Source: Megascapheus bottae
Lineage: Eukaryota; Chordata; Mammalia; Rodentia; Geomyidae
DNA length: 64,000 nucleotides
Reading direction: 5' to 3'
Assembly: GCA_024803745.1 (NCBI GenBank)
Contig: JANJXV010000014.1
Location: 1,845,001-1,909,000, forward strand
Made by a program: the position numbers and the translations under genes. Below, one piece after another: positions 22,531 to 35,268 of the stretch. A model generated the notes under the pieces. The model was not told the origin of the DNA and ran no database searches. It was given only the letters and a program-made list of their open reading frames with translations. The first letter of the stretch is position 1, and every line of letters starts with the position of its first letter.

Positions 22531-24776
22531 TGCTGTTCTCTTTTCTTAAAGAGACTACTTTTGTTTTGAATTCCACTGAATTGACGTCAGTGCAGGCTTT
22601 GTTAGTCAAAGGTAGAACTGTGTTAAAAAGACAAACTTAGGAGAGAATTTGCTTTGGAATACTGAAGTTAAAATTGGGTATAGCCAGAAAAATGTTGGTT
22701 TTTGTTTTGCTTTGTTAGGAGAAAGAGAGAAGAAAGGAAAATTGGGGAAAGAAATCCTCTTAAGTTCAATTGCAGCTAATATTGACATCATAAAAATGTT
22801 AATTACCTAAGTAGATGTTTATAACAAATATAGATGTGGTTATATTTTATATAGCTGAAATACAATTTTGAATTATGTTTCTCTTTAATACTAAGTAAAA
22901 AAAACAGAGCAAAATAATGGGCAATGCCTTCTAAAAAATAGCCTTTTGGATTAGAAAAATGTTCATAAAAAACAAATCTTGCTCATACTATTGAAAAGGT
23001 AAAAAAAAAATAAAAGTAAGGATTTCCTTTGCAGAGTGTTTCTTTATTTCTTTCACTTCCATGAAAACAGAACCTTATTATTATTATTATTCATGAACAG
23101 CAAAGACACGAGTCACAATGAAATGAAAGCCCTATGTAAAGACATCCTCACTTAACAGCTAGCTGCAATAAAAATAAATTATACCATATGACTCAGGGAA
23201 GTTGTTAATAATTCTACTTTGTTTACATTATGCTTAGAAAGCAACATAGTTTAATGAGATCAGATATTAAGCTAATGGTGTATCTTGGATTCATAACATT
23301 TTCAAGCTCTGCCAAAACCGTAGGCAATTGATTATGGGTAGTTTTTACTGATAGAGTTTTTAAAGAAGGAAATGAATAAGGTCTGGTGCAATGTAGAAGC
23401 TTTGCATTCATTACCTAAAAAAGAGTATTAAGTACATGGAAATTACTGGGCTGTTTTGAAAGCACACAAACAACTGAATGAAAACAGGGAAAAGCTCAGA
23501 AACTATGATGGTATATTTAAGAACTATGAATAATAATAATAGTAATAATATATTTTTAAAAACCTATGGAAAGCCCATAAGGCAAGTGAACAGTGTTTAG
23601 AATTAGAATTAAAGTTTTCTGCAGAACAAAATTCCTTCCCACTTCCCTCCTGAACTGCTTGGGTGGATTGGTTATAATGAAGTGGGTTATACTGAGGTTT
23701 TCATTTATATAACTCATCAAACATTAAACTTCTTAGCTCTGGCATTGTCTACTCCATTTAAAAAATAAATGTGATTATTCAAGCCTCTAGTGTTCACACT
23801 CAGCCCCTCTTTGTTTATGGATAGAGCTGACAGTTAATACCGTAGATCAATTTCTCTTAATCTTAATGAAAACTTCATAAATGAAAGCTACTGATTATGA
23901 TTTTAGTTGTCATACCTTAAATGTCACCAACAAACAATGTCTAGTACCATTCTTTGTAGAATTCACAGACTTCTGTGTCTTTTTTCAAATTACACTTCAT
24001 ATTGCTGCTTCTTTATCTATACATTCAAGCATCGTAAAGCTCAAAGTCAAAGAAAATAAAAAAGTAACTGCAGCCAAAATTAGTGTGAAAGAAAGTCTGT
24101 GAAATGTAGAAATTACCCATGATGCACCAGTAGAACATGTTAGCTGTGCGCATGCCACTGCCATGTCAAACAGAGGCACCTTTTCTAAGGAAAGGTACAA
24201 CATGTGTCAGTACACTTCACTTCACATAAAAAGAAGCACTTTCAAAGTAAATAAGACTAAGGCAATGAGAAAAACATATTTTGTACAGATTATTTCTCAG
24301 TAGCAAAGAAATGATATGATGCTGTTTTGTTCTCACATTCAGAAAGTGACAGTGTTTCTAGGCTTGGAGGAACAAACACAATATAATCAAAATGAGCACC
24401 ATATTCAGCATTGAAAGGAATCACACACTTCAAAGATAATGCCATTAGTTGAGTATGAATAGGCAAAATCTGAAGCAGTACGATACTCGTTTCCATTAGT
24501 AAGCCATATTATTTCCCAATTTTAAGAGACAAAGTCAAGTTAAAGGAGTGAAAGGAAGTGAGTATATTAATGGTGAATTCATTCCATCCATTATTATTTT
24601 CAAGTGATCAAAGAAGTCTCAGAGACGAATATTTACAGAATTTCTTACATGCAATAGAGAATAGTGTCTGTTCTGGTTAGTGCAGCTTAATGAATCATCC
24701 ACAACAGTTAGTGGCTTAACTTAACAAACACTGTTATTTCACAGCTTCTGAGGGTCATTGGGCACTTATCAGGACT
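22531..24776. other. Unique AT-rich sequence
   Basis: No recognisable gene or young repeat over 2.2 kb. A short ATT/AAT triplet run occurs at 23078-23092 and a TAATAATAG run at 23529-23550. A minus-strand open stretch (24496 to 24290) has no feature I can assign. Confidence 0.45.
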
Positions 24777-25012
24777 TTTTTCTTCCTTCCTTTTTTCCTT
24801 CCTTCCTTCTTTCCTTCCTTTGTTCCCTTATTTCTTCCTTCCTTCCTCCTCTCTCCCTCCCTTCCTTCCATATTCCATCTTTTCTTCTTCCTCTTCCTAC
24901 CTCCTTTTCTTCCTTTCTCCTTCCCTTCCTCCCTCCCTTCATTTCTCCCTTCTTCTCTTTCTCTTTGTTTTTCCTGCTTTCTTTTATTCCAACCATCCAT
25001 CTATCTATCTAT
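24777..25012. repeat. Degenerate (TTCC)n polypyrimidine tract with (ATCT)n
   Basis: About 220 bp of nearly uninterrupted pyrimidines in TTCC, CTTC and CCCT steps, ending in four CTAT units (24997-25012). Long frames through it on either strand are compositional artefacts. Confidence 0.93.
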
Positions 25013-27880
25013 GATTCCAGTCATCTAAATTATTTCCTACTGTTCCAGGGCTACTTACTCTGTGTGTGGTCTCTCCTGGCATAGGCAATCTTACATAAAG
25101 CATGATAGCCTGAAGGCAGTCTGCCTCACATGCAGTCTTGGGACTAGAATATGGATGTTCTATCAATCAAAGTGGAAGATGCAACATTTTTCTTCTGGCC
25201 TGTATTTGGTAATCACCCCAGCTTCTGTCATGTTTTATTGGCTGCAAGAATTAGATTCACTTCTTAAAATACAAGTGGCCAGGTTTAGAACAACTTGTGG
25301 GAACAGTTATCTTTGAAAAATACCACCACAGTGTCTTTTAGTCTGAAATGGTTATCTCTGTCAAATTGGTGATGTGAAATTTTGAGATGGAAGTAGTAAC
25401 CTTTCTAAGCAGATAACTGTGGGAAAATTGTCATGGTAAAAGATATAAAATAACAAAAGAAATCTAGTGACTTCTTGACTTTTGAAGCAAGACGTCTTGT
25501 TTGTAGGTGATAACCCATACTCTGTGGAAAACCCAGTAATTTCTAGTATTATCATTAGGCCCTTATTATTTTTTTCAGCCTTAGGCCTGTCAGAAAGTCT
25601 ATAATTGCACCATTAGTTGACACATTCGTCTTTATTAATGAGAACTAATTTAAAAGCATAAATTAAAAAAAAAACAGAGGTAGAGACAATTTAGCTAAGT
25701 TAGGTAAAGAATAGAGGAAAAAAAGAGTCAATACTGATTTATAGAAGGAGCAGGCTGTCTTATAAGTCAGCCATATAATCTTTTGTACATTTTTATTATC
25801 TCTAAGTAATTGTACAAAGTAATTTGCCACTGAACAAAGCAGTTTATAAACACAGTGCGTCTTGATCCATGTCACCCCGTTGGGCATTCTTTTGATGTCA
25901 CTTTACCTTTTGGGGGTCCTATTTCCCTTACAGAGTAATGATGAAACATTGCTAATGAAAGTATGTAGGAAGCTATCTTTAGATGTGTGTTTCTGGCAGT
26001 TAAAATGATAATACTTGGATTGGCTTCCCTTTATGTCCATCACACGGATTTGTTTATAGAAGGTGGGACTATAGGCTTGTATTTTTTTTCCCTCCTTAGT
26101 AGAGATGGATTTCTGCTAAGCTGTCTACCTACCTACTGGTCTTCTCCAACAGTGTAATATCCTTGCTTGTTTGCTAACATGGCTTAGCTAAACTTCCACA
26201 AAGAAGAATAAAATATACTCACTATTATGTCACTTTGATCTATTAAAAACGAACTGTAAGCCATGATTAGGAGGGTTGACTAAAACCATTCTAACCATGA
26301 TCTTCTAAGATGAATGTCACTACTGAGTAGAATCTATGGGGTATTTCCTATAAGGCTTGGGTCACAATACAAAGATGGGGAAGATAATAGTTCTTAGTGC
26401 TCAGATGAAGATGTCCATTTATCTTTAGCACTTACCCACTTTTCCATTCCCATTACATACCTCTGACTTTTAATAAAACGTCAATTACTGCTCAGAAGAA
26501 GAGGTAAGAAAACTTTCTATCAATCCCTTAAGTCAAATTATTTACTTGCAAGAGGCTCACCTGTACGGCAAGCACAGTGTGATGCTTTTGTAAATTCCTC
26601 TAGCTCCCTTCTAAAAGAAGCTGTATTTAAGTAATCATCCATTTATATCATTTATTCCAGAAGATAACTGCACACCAAGCAACACTTTTATACTTCTCTG
26701 AGAAAATTTGAAAGAAACAGATTTTTCTAAAATGGGATTTCAGTGATATTTTGGGTTAAACACAGTGCTTCTATTGTTTCTGTAATTTAGTGTCTTTACT
26801 ACCAGTGAGCAAAGAAAAGCAATGATTTCAGAGACTTTTGTGTAGCAGATAATATAGATGGCTTTTCACATGCTTGCTTTCTTTCTTGTGTAGTGCATAT
26901 TTCCATTGGGTTAATTAGTCTTGGAAAGAATTTCAGAATTTGCTCTGCAGAGTGGGCATAAGTAAGATGCAGTATGTTGAAAGCTAGGTGTACGAACAGA
27001 CAGGTAAGCTACTCTCTGAATAAGCAATATTTCATGGAGTCTAGACATATCAAGGAAGTATAACTCCAGATGGAAAGATTGAGTTGCTCTGGGTAAACAT
27101 GGACATAAAATGAAGGACTTTGAAATCCAACATCTGCCTGTTTTTTTTTTCCACTTTGCAATGGCTTACTGTGGTTTCTCAATGTGATCGTTGTATAAAC
27201 AGATTAACTGTGTTTTCTAAGTGTTTCCAAAGAGTCTGGAAACTAAGGATTAAGTTCTGCTTCTGCCCACTCTACAACATGAGCAGTCTCTTCCCCATAG
27301 TCAATGACCATACAATGGCCTTCATCTTCTTTGTCTACAGATGTGAAGATGGCAAAAGGACCTTCAGATGTTTGTGCTTCTAGGGGGACCAGGAAGGAGC
27401 AGGAATGATCCTGGATGTCCAAAGGTCGCTTGCTGGACTGAAATAATGAAAATTGCTCATATGCTGACAGAAACTCAGATGTGATTGCTGGAAAGTCTGG
27501 AAATCAGACCAAAAAGAAATAAAGAGGGGTAGAATTTCATCTATACTTAAAGCAAAGAAGAAAGATAAATAAAAGGAAGGGTGTTCCAGAGCAAAAGAGA
27601 AATAATTGTGTTCTTCAGCCTTCAGCTATCACAATTAAGCAGTGCAAGCATAAAATGCAAGAAATATTAATCTGTGCCCAAACTGATGTATTAACTCTCA
27701 CCTACACCAGGATTCCTTTCTAAGCTCAAATCTTACAATACATAAATGACTAAAAAAGTAGAAAGCAGGGTAATAGTTTAAAACAAAAGGCATTAGATAC
27801 ATACTTGAACTTTACTTTAAACCACTGATTATGCCTGATTACTGCTTTATGACTGATTTATTATAAAGATATTTTTTCTA
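25013..27880. other. Unique sequence
   Basis: About 2.9 kb without recognisable repeat or gene; the longest such stretch of the left half. Open frames are short and unsupported. Confidence 0.45.
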
Positions 27881-28074
27881 GGCTGGGAGTTTGGCCTAGT
27901 GGTAAGAGTGCTTGCATAGCATGTACAAAAACCCATGTTTGATTCCTTGGTACCACATACATTAAAAAAAAAAAATCCAGAAATGGTGCTGTGGCTCAAG
28001 TGGTAGAGAGGCAGAGTGAGAAAGCTCAAGGACAGTGCCTGTGCCCTGAGTTCAAACCCTGGGGCTGGAAAAAA
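27881..28074 (+). mobile_element. IDL-Geo SINE
   Basis: GGCTGGGAGTTTGGCCTAGT opens the left monomer; an A-run (27965-27976) separates the monomers; Geo reads GTGGCTCAAGTGGTAGAGAG and ends GAGTTCAAACCCTGGGGCTG. Internal mutations (GGCAGAGTGAGAAAGCTC) and no clear TSD suggest moderate age. Confidence 0.92.
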
Positions 28075-28262
28075 TTCCTTCCACTAGCCTTCTAAGATTC
28101 ATTAAAAATTTATTCTTTGTGTAATATGAAATTAATAAATATGTGAAAATCAATTTTGTATACAGAGTATGTTAAAACTACAGTTTCTACATAAATAAAA
28201 TTGGCATAACCTTCTCTTTGAAATCTTTCAACTCTGTTATTTCGTAGGAGACATAGAAGTAA

Positions 28263-28360
28263 TATGGTAGTTGAGAAAATCAGAAGTTGAAGGTTGAGTC
28301 AGAACTAGACTGCTAGTTAACCCAGATGTAATGTCTTGAGTAAGTTATTTACTTACTCAT
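28263..28360 (+). mobile_element. MIR fossil
   Basis: GGTAGTTGAGAAAATCAGAA, GTCAGAACTAGACTG and GTCTTGAGTAAGTTATTTAC follow the order of the MIR core (AGTGGTTAAGAG, GGACTCTGGA, ACCTTGGGCAAGTTACTTAA). It is an ancient mammalian SINE, strongly diverged. Confidence 0.5.
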
Positions 28361-28700
28361 TAATTCAATGAATAACTATAGGCACCAGGAAAGACAGGTT
28401 CAGTCTGTCAGATAGCCACCTACACAGAGATTTTAGGCAACTTTGTTGGGTTCAAAGACAGTAGTAGTATAGTATGACATGGGCGCTACCAGGAAAGACC
28501 CCTAACTGCACTTCTCTCCAGGAGATGTTAAGACTGAGATTTGTGACTCATGTAGGAATTAGACAATGAGGGAAGATCCCAAAGGCAAAGACTCAATGCT
28601 TTGCTTAGGGAAAATTCTCAGTTGTACAAACTTTTTTGAAGGTGATGTTCTCTCCCAACTTCAGAGGAATTTTGCAAAATAAGGACATATTTTAAAATGC

Positions 28701-28702
<2 letters not shown>

Positions 28703-28744
<42 letters not shown>
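28703..28744. repeat. (GT)n microsatellite
   Basis: A pure 42-bp dinucleotide array, potentially Z-DNA-forming, in unique surroundings. Confidence 0.97.
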
Positions 28745-28745
<1 letters not shown>

Positions 28746-28937
28746 ATCAGAGAGGGTCAGATACTAGAAGAAGTTAGAAACACACACAGGGGTGTACATA
28801 ATGTCAACTCTTCTGGCCATCCACAGATGTGTAACAATTGACTAGCCAGTGGAGAAGGTAGCAACTCTTCTGGTAATCATCAGACTGGAAACAGATTAAA
28901 CAGATTATCTATCATCACCAAGTATGTGTGCTTAAAT

Positions 28938-29100
28938 GGAGATAAAAGTCTTGGTGGACTTTCTTGCCCAAGCTGGCTTCAAACCACAATATTGCTGGCT
29001 AATTAAAATGGAGTCTTGAGGACATTTTTGTCTTAGGTGGTGTTGAACCTAAGTTATCTGAGTCTCAGCTTCTTGGCCTGAGGATTACAGAAACTGCCAG
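28938..29100 (-). mobile_element. Rearranged 7SL-type SINE pieces
   Basis: Two overlapping stretches of the 7SL half occur in a row: GAGATAAAAGTCTTGGTGGACTTTCTTGCCCAAGCTGGCTTCAAACCAC, then TAATTAAAATGGAGTCTTGA with TTAGGTGGTGTTGAACC and CTCAGCTTCTTGGCCTGAGGATTACAG. This looks like two truncated copies or a duplication. Confidence 0.6.
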
Positions 29101-29344
29101 AGTTCAGTTTTAATGGAAATAATTTTACATTGTTATTAGAGAAGGAAAGTGATTTTCTTTAAGACTTCTGTTTTACTGAGCAAATATTAGTCTTTTGTCA
29201 CCTGAGATTTTTGTTTTCTTCTTTTATTATACAATATTCCATCCTTTTAAAAAACTGAGTATTGACCAGTGTGCTTAATAGAATTGTATTCCCTATACAT
29301 TGATAGATCAATATCAGTATTTGGAAATAGGGCCTATTTATTCT

Positions 29345-30432
29345 TTTTTTTAAAAAAATTATTGTATAGTAAGAGTGATGTATAGAGTTACATCCATCAG
29401 GTAGTGAGTACATTACTTCTTGAACATTGATACCCCTTCCCATACTTTTCTCCAACTTTCCCTCTCCCCTCTCCCTTCAACTTTCCCTCTCCCCACTCCC
29501 TCCAACTTGTAAAGTTCATTTTCAACATAATGTCTGGTGAATATCACTGTTACATTGGTTCACCCTTTGTCCTTTGTCTCATCATCTTGTTTTCCCCTTC
29601 CCTCCCCTAATTCATATAAACAAATGAATGTATACACAGTACACCAAGAATCAAAGTTATATACAGCAGCAACAGGGGATAAAACATAAGGGGAGAAAAA
29701 TTTAAAAAACTTCATATAGTACATTAAAAAATAAAACCTCTTGTTTCTGTATTCTGGAGTTCATTTCACTTAGCCTCATCCTATATTACCACATGTACAT
29801 AGCTTTTGAGCTATTGTGGTACTCTGCTAGGAAAATCATAGAACCATATTAATTATTGCAAGTGAGGAAAACTATGGAGCCCAGGCTTCTTTAGGTCTGG
29901 CTTATTTAACTTATTATGATTTTTCCGCAAGTCTTTACATTTCCTTACAAATGGGCCATTCTTTCTGATGGCAGCATAGAATTCTGTTGTGTATATATAC
30001 CACATATTCTTGATTCATTCATCTACTGAAGGGCATCTGGGTTGGTTACGTATCTTAGCTATGGGAAGTAATGCTGAAATAAACATGGTTGTGCTGATAG
30101 TTTAGTATGGCTTTGTTTTGAACATTTGGGTAAATGCTGGGTAGTGGAATTGCTGGATCATAGGGGAGTTCTATGTTTAGTCTTTTGAGGAACCACCATA
30201 CTGCTTTCCATAGTGGTTGAACAAGTTTACACTCCCACCAACAGTGTAGTAGTGATCCCTCCTGGCCACATCCCTGCCAGCATCTGGTTGTTACTAGATT
30301 TCTTGATAATGGCCATTCTAACTGGAGTGAAGTGATCTCAAAGTTGTTTTGATTTGCATTTCTTTTATGGCCAGAGATGTTGAGTATTTCTTCATGTGTC
30401 TATAGGCCATTCTTATTTCCTTTTTAGAGAAG
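29345..30432 (-). pseudogene. L1 3' UTR and ORF2 C-terminal part, reverse strand
   Basis: Reading the minus strand from 30432, the sequence encodes the end of L1 ORF2 (the plus strand carries ACTGCTTTCCATAGTGGTTG, GGTAAATGCTGGGTAGTGGA and GGCATCTGGGTTGGTT, reverse complements of LWKAV, LLGIYP and the NQPRCP motif). Frames are broken. A 3' UTR follows with an internal pyrimidine duplication (AACTTTCCCTCTCCCC twice, 29453 and 29479), and an inverted A-tail at 29345-29360. It is 5'-truncated. Confidence 0.9.
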
Positions 30433-30454
30433 TCTCTCTTAATTTATTTATTAA

Positions 30455-30655
30455 TTTACTTACTCTTGTACTTTGGAGTACTGGGCCTTTAGCTCAAGGT
30501 TTGTGCTTACTAGGCAAGCACTCTGCTACTTGATCCACATCTCTAGTCCTTTTGCTTTTTAGTTTATATTTCAGAAAGTAATTTTGCTTAGACTAGCCTT
30601 TAATTGTGATCTTCCTAGTATCTGATATTACAAACATTTGCCAATATACCTGGTC
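30455..30655 (-). mobile_element. Old ID + 7SL (B1-dID-like) SINE
   Basis: The plus strand shows CTTACTAGGCAAGCACTCTG (ID-type right half) then TTTAATTGTGATCTTCCTAG and ATATTACAAACATTTGCCA, an eroded 7SL end. It abuts the truncated L1 at 29345-30432. Confidence 0.6.
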
Positions 30656-31255
30656 CTGAGAAAAAGCCCTTGTTGAGGAAATTAATTTTAAATGAGAATT
30701 GTTATGGTAGATCTAAATTCAGTATGCCTAGTGTCCTTTAAGAAGAGGAAATACAACACAGAAGAAATACTATGTTGAAGACATCAGGAAAAGATAGCTA
30801 TCTGTAAGTACAAGAGAGGGGCCTCAAAAGAAACAAAATCCTTCATCTTGAACTTTGAGTTTACAGAATTGTGAAAAAAAATAATTTTGTTCTTTAAGCC
30901 ATTCAGTCTGTGATATGTTGTTATGGTAGCCTTAGCAAATAAGTAAATTCTGGAAGAGTATTGGTTTAAAATGGTGTGCTAAATTTTGGCCTGGCTCTAA
31001 TACCCATGTGTCCTACTCTTACCCTTGCAAATCTGTGAATCTAATTTTATTTGTTTTTCTGAGGACTAGATCTTGTCAATTATTGCTTTTATTTTATTTT
31101 TTACCATTCCCCCTGAATGCCTGGCATTTCAAACCCCAAACTCCAAATCTAAGTTGTGAGAGTTTGTGGGTTAGTTTGTTTTCAATTTTACTATTATCTA
31201 GTGGTCTCTCTGTTATATAATAGCTTTGGGAAGACCTAGGACTCATCCTATCCAA
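30656..31255. other. Unique sequence
   Basis: Nothing recognisable in about 600 bp. Confidence 0.4.
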
Positions 31256-31338
31256 CTTCCCTCAATCATATATACATATATACATATATATATATCTATA
31301 TCTCAAGAGAAAGACAGATAGTTAAATCTCTGTCTCTG

Positions 31339-31412
<74 letters not shown>
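31256..31412. repeat. Compound (TATACA)-(CTGTCT)n-(CT)n-(TA)n array
   Basis: An AT-rich ATACATAT block (31266-31305), five or so CTGTCT units (31327-31360), about 11 CT units and about 14 TA units. It lies upstream of the B1 element's tail side. Confidence 0.95.
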
Positions 31413-31413
<1 letters not shown>

Positions 31414-31456
31414 TATTGTACCACTTTATTTATATGCTTATTTATTTCTGGTGTTC

Positions 31457-31592
31457 TTTGAGGCAGAGTCTTCCTATGTAGTCCAAGTTAGCCTGGAACT
31501 CACTATGTGCTTCAGGCTATTCTTGAACTCATAATGTCCCCGTTTTTGCCTACTAAGTGTTGGTATTGTAGGCATATGGCACCGTGCTCAGC
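31457..31592 (-). mobile_element. B1 SINE
   Basis: The plus strand reads GAGGCAGAGTCTTCCTATGT AGTCC, CCTGGAACTCACTATGTG, TTCTTGAACTCATAATG, CTAAGTGTTGGTATTGTAGG CATATGGCACC. This follows the classical rodent B1 layout including the repeated CTGGAACTC/CTTGAACTC block created by the internal 29-bp duplication. It is old and is the only such copy here. Confidence 0.85.
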
Positions 31593-31967
31593 TTTCCTTA
31601 CTATATTAGATAGGCCTTTGCACATTATTTGTAATCTGCTAAGAGTTGAATGAATAAACAGAATTTTCCATTTTCCACATATCAGTCCAGTGAGAGCTTT
31701 AAGTTTGAAAACATATCACCAATTTGGTCTTAGTCAATTCATTTTGTGGAATATATGGTTTACTCATTAATAGACTCAAGTATCATTGAAAGTCTCATTT
31801 CTTTATTAGCTATAATAAAGCTTTAAGAAAATTTATATAAAATGACATACACATTAATCAGAGAAGTGAAAATTAAATTTTCCTTGACATGTCCTCAAAA
31901 AGAAAATTCAGATTGCAAAAATCTGATTTCATTTTCCAGCTCCAAAGTATTTTTATCATTTTTTTTT

Positions 31968-32143
31968 GTGTGTGTGTGTATCATGGGGCTTGAAGCTGGC
32001 CTGAATGCTGTCCTCAAGTCTTTAGTTCAAGACTACTGCCCTACCCTTGAGCCAAGCCCCACTTCCCATTTTCTAGAGGTTAATTGGAGATTAGAATCTC
32101 AGCCTCCTGAGTAGGATTACAGGCATGAGCCACTTCATCCGGC
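31968..32143 (-). mobile_element. 7SL-Geo SINE with internal deletion
   Basis: The Geo half and linker are intact up to GGAGATTAGAATCTCA and then jump to GCCTCCTGAGTAGGATTACA. About 55 bp of the 7SL part present in other copies are missing, between two TCTCA occurrences. The tail side contains a (GT)5 run. Confidence 0.85.
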
Positions 32144-32577
32144 TAACAATATTTTATAGGTGTGTTATTGTCTTGAAGTTCAAAGAGAATCACAGACTAT
32201 TTTGCCTTGACAGTATCATTTCAATTTCTTTACTCTCTAGTAATTTAAATAGATAGCCTATATTTTAAATGAAGAATCTTTCTTAGTCATGTTTAAATCC
32301 AATGGGAAAAATCAGGCAAGAAAAGGTAAAATATTTGCATTTGGAAGATACTTAATACTGAAGGATCTATTTTTCTACCCTGGACTTTTATTAACCATAG
32401 CATTAGTAAAGAAAATCATGTGGAAGAGTGACAATTCAAACAATTATATTTTCCCCCATGAACCTTATAACACCTCTTTGGGGTAACTGCTATGGGTAAC
32501 ACCATGGAGAATTGCCAATGTCCTGATAAAAATTGTTTGCAGTAATGGTTTTGTATGACTCAAACTTTATTCTTTTG

Positions 32578-32820
32578 TTTTGTTTTTGTCGGTCGTGGAG
32601 CTTGGACTCTGGGCCTGGGTACTGTCTCTCAACTCTTCAGCTCTAGGCCACCACCCTACCCCTGGAGCCACTTTGCCACTTTGCCACTTCCGGTTTTCTA
32701 GTGTTTAATTGGAGATAAATGTCTCATGTATTTTAGTGCCTGGACTGGCTCTGAACCATGATCCTCAGATCCCAGCCTCCTGAGTAGCTAGGATTACAGG
32801 TGTGAGTTCCCACACCCAGC
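32578..32820 (-). mobile_element. 7SL-Geo SINE, full length
   Basis: Well-preserved: TTTTGTCGGTCGTGGAGCTT, GTTTAATTGGAGATAAATGT, CTGAGTAGCTAGGATTACAG. A local CACTTTGC duplication occurs in the middle (32670-32690). Imperfect flanking repeats AAACTTTATT / AAACTTTGTT suggest its target duplication. Confidence 0.9.
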
Positions 32821-32837
32821 TTTAAACTTTGTTTTTT

Positions 32838-32928
32838 TTTTTTTTAAAATATATGTTTTCATTGTAATTAATAGAAGGGTTGCATTATATTCACCAGATA
32901 GAGGGTGCATTACTTCACAAACATGTTT
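32838..32928 (-). mobile_element. L1 3'-end fragment
   Basis: TGTAATTAATAGAAGGGTTG, ATTCACCAGATAGAGGGTGC and ACTTCACAAACATG match the young L1 3' UTR end. It lies immediately beyond the 5' end of the SINE at 32578-32820, preceded by an inverted A-tail. Confidence 0.85.
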
Positions 32929-33489
32929 TTATCCCCCAGACTTCATTCTTAATACCATCATTTTACATAATGATGAAGTATAGACATTACATTACTTACT
33001 GATGATATAGCTTTGTTAAACAGCAAAACCATGCCTGGAACTAGATTCTTGCATATGTCACCACTCGAATTCTTGCAGCTTTTCACTATGCTGTCTTGGT
33101 AGATGAAGCAAATAAGTCCACCAAGAAAAAAGAAACTGCTCATTGATATAGCCGAGAGCTATATTGTAGTTCTCTGTTGTAGCCATATTCATGACTCAAG
33201 CCAGATCCATACTTGCGCAAGTATAGGTACTAGTTTCCTCCATTTTATGCTTTAACTAGGCCGAATAAATAATGTTATTACAGCTCTTGGTCTATAGCTA
33301 AGATCTGGGCAGCAATAATTTTTCAATATGTAATATGGGAAGCCATCAAGACTATGACCAATGGAAGACTCTGAATTAAAAATTTGGGCTACCATCTATG
33401 CTTGGCCTCTTAGATTGTGAGAGGTTCAAGCACAGACACCTTATTCTCTTTGAGATCTCACTCCCAGACAGTACAAGTGGTATCACTGT

Positions 33490-33570
33490 TCAAGAAGTAA
33501 TGTATGTACTACCTGACAAATGTAACTGTAACCCCTCTTGACAATAAAATGCAATAATTAAAATAAAGAA
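33490..33570 (+). mobile_element. L1 3'-end fragment, older type
   Basis: GTATGTACTACCTGACAAAT GTAACTGTAACCCCTC then AATAAAATGCAATAATTAAAATAAA is the 3' terminus of the older L1 type also seen at about 19130 and 44330. How far it extends upstream is unclear. Confidence 0.65.
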
Positions 33571-35229
33571 TTACTTACCTTTAGGATAATAGAATCAGGC
33601 TAGAAGTGGCTGATGGCCCATAATAGGCAAGAATGTTTCTTTTCAAACAAAAACAAAGCAGAGAAGCTTAAAGGAGTTATATGTGCATAGCTTAATAGTG
33701 TCACTGCTTGGAATAAGACCTACTATTCTTTATTTTATTGGTGTTGCTTTACTTCTTGGAGTACTGCTTTTAATTTCTTTCTCTTTCAGTTTGGCAGCTC
33801 TCCTTTTCTACCCTTGCCCTAATTCTCCCAGAATAAGAGTAGTTGATTTATGCTGAAAAAGTCTAATAGTATATAGAGGGTCATTCATGGAGAACTAAGG
33901 GGCCTGTTTAAACAGTAGTGGTCATGCAAATTAGTGTGATTGCTGGCCCAGGTCCTGAAAGAAATTAAGTTGAACTGAATAGTCAACAAGCTATGAGAAA
34001 ATTTGATTTTAAATAAAGTTTGACAGCATAGGTTTCCGCTCTGGGACCTGATTTTTTTTCATGTTATTATCAGGCAATTCTACCAGTTCCATGATATCAA
34101 TAAATGAATTATTAGTAAACTAATAAATGTGTATAATAGGTCCATAGTAATTGGCTTCTGTGAGGAAGGAAAGTGTTTAGAAGCTTTCATCTTCATTATT
34201 TAATTAGACAACATGAAACCATGAAACCATTTTTAGATACAACTTTTTATTTCCTTTTTTTTCCTTTTTTCCACTGTCTTTCATTTGTCTTTCCCACACT
34301 ATGTAGGAGCCTGAGCACAAGAGGAGCAAGAGCAAGGAGCCCTCTCTTGGACCAGGTTCCCTGTGACCTTGACTCTCTGCCATAGTTTAACCAAAGTTAT
34401 TTTTGAGGGTTCTGGTGAATGACTTTTCACACTGTTTCTGTCCTTGGCTGTTATGCTCCACCTATTTCAACAATGGACAACTTGGGCAATTGTTAGGGCG
34501 AAGCTCAGCAATTTCTGGACCTGGAGAGTGAAAAACAGGAAGTGGCGCAAGATACCTTTGGCTAATCCTTTACAGTCCCACCCTCTCTCCCCATTCCACT
34601 CATTCCTTTGTCCCCCCTCTGCTTGGTGTTATGGCTCCCAAAGAGGTGGTGGATAGTAGGGCTTCTCACTTATTATTTCAGTCATACTTACATTTGCTCT
34701 TTGTTTACATATATAAGATGGAGCTAATAATTAACATTAAGACAATCTCTTTGTAGGATCAGCTCTGAAGGAAATGAAACTAAAACAGCTGTCATTGGCT
34801 ATATTGCCTCTTTTATAGTATGACTTGTCAATTTTGAGATATATAGAAAGTGCACATAATGTAATATGCATTAAAGATAATAAAATGAAGAATCATGTCC
34901 TCATCCCCCTGCTTAAAAATTAGGATACAGCAATGCCTCAAGATTTCTGCATAGTATGGGCTGCATCCTAATTCCACTACTTCTTGCCTCTCAGAGATAA
35001 CCACAATCCTGAACATTGTGCTAGTAATTTTTCATTTTCTTTTAGGATTATAGCATGTACATATGTATAAGCAATGAAGTACTAAATTTTGTGAACTTAT
35101 GAACATTACATAAATGGAGTCATATCTACATGCATGCCTTTCTATTTTTTCACTCTGCATTACTTTTTTGATATTAATCTATGTTGCTGTGGTTTTCTGG
35201 TGCTGGTTTATGAGAATACTCTATTTTAG

Positions 35230-35230
<1 letters not shown>
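33571..35230. other. Unique sequence
   Basis: No recognisable gene or repeat in about 1.65 kb. A GC-richer patch near 34300-34640 contains open frames on the plus strand but no family I recognise. Confidence 0.45.

Positions 35231-35267
<37 letters not shown>
35231..35267. repeat. (AC)n microsatellite
   Basis: A pure 37-bp dinucleotide array. About 85 bp downstream lies an AT-rich inverted repeat (GATTATATA at 35351-35359, TATATAATC at 35370-35378). Confidence 0.97.

Positions 35268-35268
<1 letters not shown>

Noticed and set aside
24755..25084. Lys/Glu/Gly-rich and Phe/Ser/Pro-rich frames
   Set aside because: Artefacts of the TTCC polypyrimidine tract.
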